64,000 nt of DNA from Aquilaria yunnanensis (lineage: Eukaryota > Streptophyta > Magnoliopsida > Malvales > Thymelaeaceae). Shown one piece after another: positions 60,504-64,000 of this stretch. Below the pieces are notes generated by a model. It was not told the origin of the DNA. It did no database searches and saw only the letters and a program-made list of their open reading frames with translations. Position 1 is the stretch's first letter. Each line of letters begins with the position of its first letter. The position numbers and the translations under genes were made by a program. The stretch lies in the NCBI GenBank assembly GCA_039654915.1, contig CM077594.1:87930893-87994892 (forward strand), in the 5' to 3' direction.

Positions 60504-61990
60504 CAAAACGTAAATGAGATTAACAGAATCATTTTGATACGCACAGCCGTGGCCCGTGAGCTGAGCTTGTAATATATTTTGGCCACGAGGGTCTGATGGG
60601 GGCTGGCAATTGGCAGAGACGCGATGAAGGTTGCTCAAAAACACTAATTATTTTTACTTTTACTTATTTTCTTTCTATTAACATTAATAGTGTCTCATTT
60701 TCTTTTTTTAAAGTTTTTAACATTCAATTGCTCTACTACCATTATTAAATTGAAAATCTCACCACCCAGAATCCCAAAAATAATTTTTTTAAATGCCCAT
60801 TTAAATTCTCATTACATAAAACCCAAAAAAAATTTCTTTTTAAGTTCTAATTTCTGAGATAAAAATGAAACGGATAGCATAAAAAGATTACACACATTAA
60901 TCTCCCTCACATAGAAATGCTTCATCCATTTGAGATGGGGGAGTAATTACTTAAATAATTTTTTATGAACTTTTTTCCCCAGGTTGCCAAAAAATAATAA
61001 AAAAACTAATTATATTTTTTGACTTCTTTAATTATAAAGTTCCAGTTGATATATAAATTAGTGGATAACCAATTGAGTCTTAGCCTAGTTGGCAAGTAGA
61101 CCACAATATCATGTGCTCGGCCAGGGTTTGAATAGGTGAGTTTAGGTTGAGTGGAGTATGATGTATTATAGAGTAAATTATAGAATATCTCCTGTAACAT
61201 TTTGATTTCTCAGTACAAAAAAGAAAAGGAATTGGGTGGATAATTACTAATAATTCAGTTTTAACAATTACTAACTAAAAGATCTAATCCTAAGACACGA
61301 GGCCTTGCAAGTGATGAAAGGCCCATGAGTTTTCTTTTCTTGAGCTGGAGCTGTTATAACTTATATTGCATTCGCCTTATTTTCTTTGCACTATTTTCTA
61401 TTTTGGACCGTCCTAAATTCTTTGTAACATTTTCTTATTTAATAAGTTTTTTACATTTAATTTACTATTATACCCTCATTTTAAGTTTTACTCTAAAATT
61501 TAACTATACAAATCAAGAAAATCCTTACACTTAACACAATTTACAAACATGCACCCTAGGCAACTCGATTGAAATTGTAAGCCTAATCTCCCTCGCTATG
61601 CAATCAAAGCTCGCATGAAATCCTTAACTCAGCCTTCTTCCCTCTACAACTAAAGCGATTATCGACACCGACCTCAAATTCTTCATCGATTGTCACCAAC
61701 AACAGCCCGAGATAGAAACTTTGGACACTGCGGTGAATAGGAAGGCATATAAACACCAAGGAATAGTAAGTTTCCTCTGCTCTGACTTGCCCTATTGCTT
61801 TTCAGTTAACGATGGCCACACTTTTATCAGTGCCTTCGCTTCTAGTTTTATCTTGTAGCCTAGTTGTGATTGTTTGTGGTATTTATTGTGCTTGGAAATT
61901 TTCTAGTACTTGTTGTTTTGTAGTCAATTATGGATGAAATTAAGGATTAGGTTTTCTAACTCAGGAATAACATGATGGGATTTCCTTAAT
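60504..61990. other. 3' flank of PHT1 and AT-rich intergenic DNA
   Basis: The first 100-200 bp are probably the 3' untranslated region. The rest has no coding signal. A segment at 61,560-61,740 is less AT-rich (CAACTCGATTGAAATTGTAA onward), but no family is recognised. Confidence 0.45.
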
Positions 61991-61994
61991 ACTG

Positions 61995-62160
61995 ATGTGG
62001 CAACGTCGGGTTTTCTGGAGTCGCCACCAATCCGTTTACCTAGGTCGATTGGTCACCTTAAAATTGGTCTGCGAGAGTTCGGGGGTTCGGGAGTACGGTT
62101 ACGTTAAAACAACTTTGTTAAAACGCCCAAAAATTGGCACCTTAGTTGATTTTAATTTTG
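61995..62160 (+). repeat. Retroelement-like noncoding fragment
   Basis: Contains GGAGTCGCCACCAATC, GTTCGGGAGTACGGTTACG and CGCCCAAAAATTGGCACCTT in this order. I recognise the phrase as one widely dispersed in plant genomes with LTR retrotransposons. No LTR ends are visible here, so the assignment is tentative. Confidence 0.4.
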
Positions 62161-62267
62161 TTTTGCTTTGCTTTTAAATAAATTTTAGTTAATTTTCAAT
62201 CTAGAATTTTTAACTGAATTAATCGGATGTGGATTTTTGGTAATTAATTTGTATAGAATTTTATACT

Positions 62268-62645
62268 TCCGAACCATGGACTCTGCCGAGTCATTTGGAC
62301 ACGGAAGATTTGATTCCGAACCATGGACTCTGGCGAGTCATTTGGACACGGAATTTGGTGAAATTTTAAACAATTTAATCCATATCATCAATATGGATTT
62401 TTATCTTTTTATTTATTTAATTTATTTAGTTTAAAAGGTTGATATTTTCCAAACCGTAGATCCTGCCGGATCATTCGGATATGAAATTTAATATCCAAGC
62501 CATGGATTCTAACCGAATCATTTGGACATGGATATGATCTGTCTTAGGATTTCGTTATTTAATTTTATTTTATTTTTAATAATTTTAGTTAATATTCAAG
62601 CCATGGATTCTAACCGAATCATCTGGACATGGATATGATCCGTCT
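62268..62645 (+). repeat. Five hairpin repeats with covarying stems
   Basis: Five ~40-bp units begin near 62,268, 62,315, 62,448, 62,493 and 62,592. Each is a three-step inverted repeat. Inner stems: GACTC/GAGTC (units 1 and 2), GATCC/GGATC (3), GATTC/GAATC (4 and 5). Middle: CCA/TGG, but CCG/CGG in unit 3. Outer: TTCCG/CGGAA (1, 2), ATCCA/TGGAT (4), ATTCA/TGGAT with a wobble (5). Loops are TGCC, TGGC or TAACC. Units 4 and 5 are also followed by the same GATATGATC(T/C)GTCTTAGGA. No ORF explains them. Confidence 0.85.
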
Positions 62646-63285
62646 TAGGATTTTATCAAACCTACTAAGAACGGATTCACAAACATTTGAATGCTTCTTA
62701 ACCAATCATTTGGTACACATTAGATGTATTACAAGGATTAAAATTAAACTACTCTAAAAATAAAAATAAATAAAATAAAAAAATGAATATCTTAAGTTAC
62801 ATCCTTATGTGAATTTAATGATTAAATCTAATACATGGCTAGATAATCAAAGAAAGAAAGAAAACAAAAAGAGAACAAAGAAATAAATCTACTGTCAGGG
62901 ACTAATCTGCAACAAAAAAAGAAATAGTTAGTGGCTCATAGGAACAAAATAGAAAGTTGGATAACTAAGATGAAGTTATACCCAAAAGGAACTGATTAAT
63001 TGGGTGTCAATAATAAGCATTCAGAAAATAGGATTAGTTGACTATATCAAAAGGCATAAGTAGATCTACAATATATACATTACACCAGTAAGACCATAGT
63101 ATCTGAACTGAAGTGGGAGATAAACCTTCTAGTTGTATATCTGCTGCCCAGAATTTCAAATCGACCTATCTTTATTCACAAATCTATATAAAAAAAAAAA
63201 AAAACCATCGAGTTATCCAAACCATTATATAAAACTATCTATATACATAACTTAGGCACATACATAAAATTCACAAATGCAATAT
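62646..63285. other. AT-rich DNA, no gene seen
   Basis: A-rich on the + strand with (GAAA)n-like runs near 62,850. No coding signal. Confidence 0.4.
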
Positions 63286-63289
63286 CAAG

Positions 63290-63950
63290 TTGTGGTTGAC
63301 AGCACATAAATTATAAAAAAAATGCAAGTTAGCCCATCAGACAAGACCTCAGGTAGAATCACAGATAAGTACTCTTCACTCCAGAAATTAGACAAAATCA
63401 TTTATAAATGCAAATGGAAGTTCATGAACCGGTACTGACACTAGACATCCATATGAACATTTATTAAATTTACCAAATTCAAACATGCAACACACAAATT
63501 ACTATAAATTTTGAAATCAAGGACTCCTGTTAAACTTAAAGAACCAGTTGTGAGACAAACTAGTCTCAACTTCAACGATTATATAAAATAAAAGAAACAT
63601 CCAATTTGCATTTTTGTAAAAGTAGAAATAGACTAGACACAAATGGCTATTAGCATAAGAAATGACATCCCTAGATGCAGAGCATACAATTTATCATAGA
63701 TTTTATAACAAGCAACAAAGACAAGCCTTCTGATGCCTATTCCATATTCAATGGAGTTCAGTAAAAAATGCATATAAATTCAACCACGGCTCGAAATCCA
63801 ATCCTATAAAAATCCTGTATAAACTAGACTCATAAGGATATTATCATAAAGATTGGTTTGTCCAGCAACAAAACACATGATTTATAGTGCAATTTCAAAG
63901 TCCACGGATCAATAGAACTAACAGCAAACTCACGGGTTGAGACACTTGTA
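63290..63950 (+). repeat. Diverged ~190-bp-spaced repeat, locus 2
   Basis: The block CACACAAATTACTATAAATT / CATACAATTTATCATAGATT recurs at about 63,305, 63,485, 63,683 and 63,870, spaced 180-200 bp. It aligns in order with 14.42-14.99 kb, including AACATCTAAATTGCATTTTG versus AACATCCAATTTGCATTTTT and ACTAGACAC. Confidence 0.6.
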
Positions 63951-64000
63951 CCTTTTTACCTCGTTGTAATCTAGCTCGCATATCAGTCCATGGACAGCAG

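Noticed and set aside
62268..62645. CRISPR-like array
   Set aside because: Units are unevenly spaced, not identical, lack spacers of constant size, and lie in plant nuclear DNA.

Overview
The window is nuclear DNA of a flowering plant, most likely a eudicot. Supporting signs are spliced genes with large AT-rich introns, degenerate plant-type telomere repeats (TTTAGGG), plant transposon families (MULE/FAR1, Ulp1-bearing MULE, Ty1/copia, Ty3/gypsy, hAT, Stowaway-like MITEs, SINE-like), and plant-specific genes (CER2/CER26-like, PHT1). I saw no prokaryotic system, CRISPR array or rRNA/tRNA gene.

Layout. 1-22 kb is a repeat graveyard: a 43-bp minisatellite, degenerate telomere-like repeats, a FAR1/MULE transposase pseudogene (+), an Ulp1-protease-like pseudogene (-), a ~190-bp spaced repeat, a copia remnant (-), a gypsy 3' end with LTR (+), T-rich DNA and Stowaway-like MITEs. 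From 22.3 to 25.9 kb lies a two-exon CER2/CER26-like wax elongation cofactor gene whose 2.2-kb intron carries hAT insertions. 28.5-30.8 kb is a tandem duplication in which only the first copy has two hAT insertions, each with an 8-bp target duplication and an empty counterpart in the second copy. 31.4-51.9 kb is one large gene of about 30 exons for the small-subunit processome protein UTP20, with teloboxes upstream and SINE, LINE, hAT and MITE insertions in its introns. Convergent to it, 52.7-54.8 kb (-), is a two-exon CCCH+RING protein (RNF113A/Cwc24 type) whose upstream region is interrupted by a 1.5-kb hAT-like element. 58.9-60.5 kb holds an intronless-CDS PHT1 phosphate transporter with three PHR1-type P1BS sites upstream. 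The right end is repeat DNA again: a retroelement-like noncoding fragment, an array of five hairpin repeats with covarying stems, and a second copy of the ~190-bp spaced repeat.

The four intact genes are ordinary single-copy or family housekeeping and nutrition genes with no obvious joint pathway. UTP20 (rRNA processing) and the RNF113A-like protein (splicing) are both nuclear RNA-processing factors, but their adjacency is probably incidental. The most unusual structures are the covarying hairpin array at 62.27-62.65 kb, the set of datable hAT insertions with exact target duplications, and the repeated promoter-like blocks upstream of the CER2/CER26-like gene.
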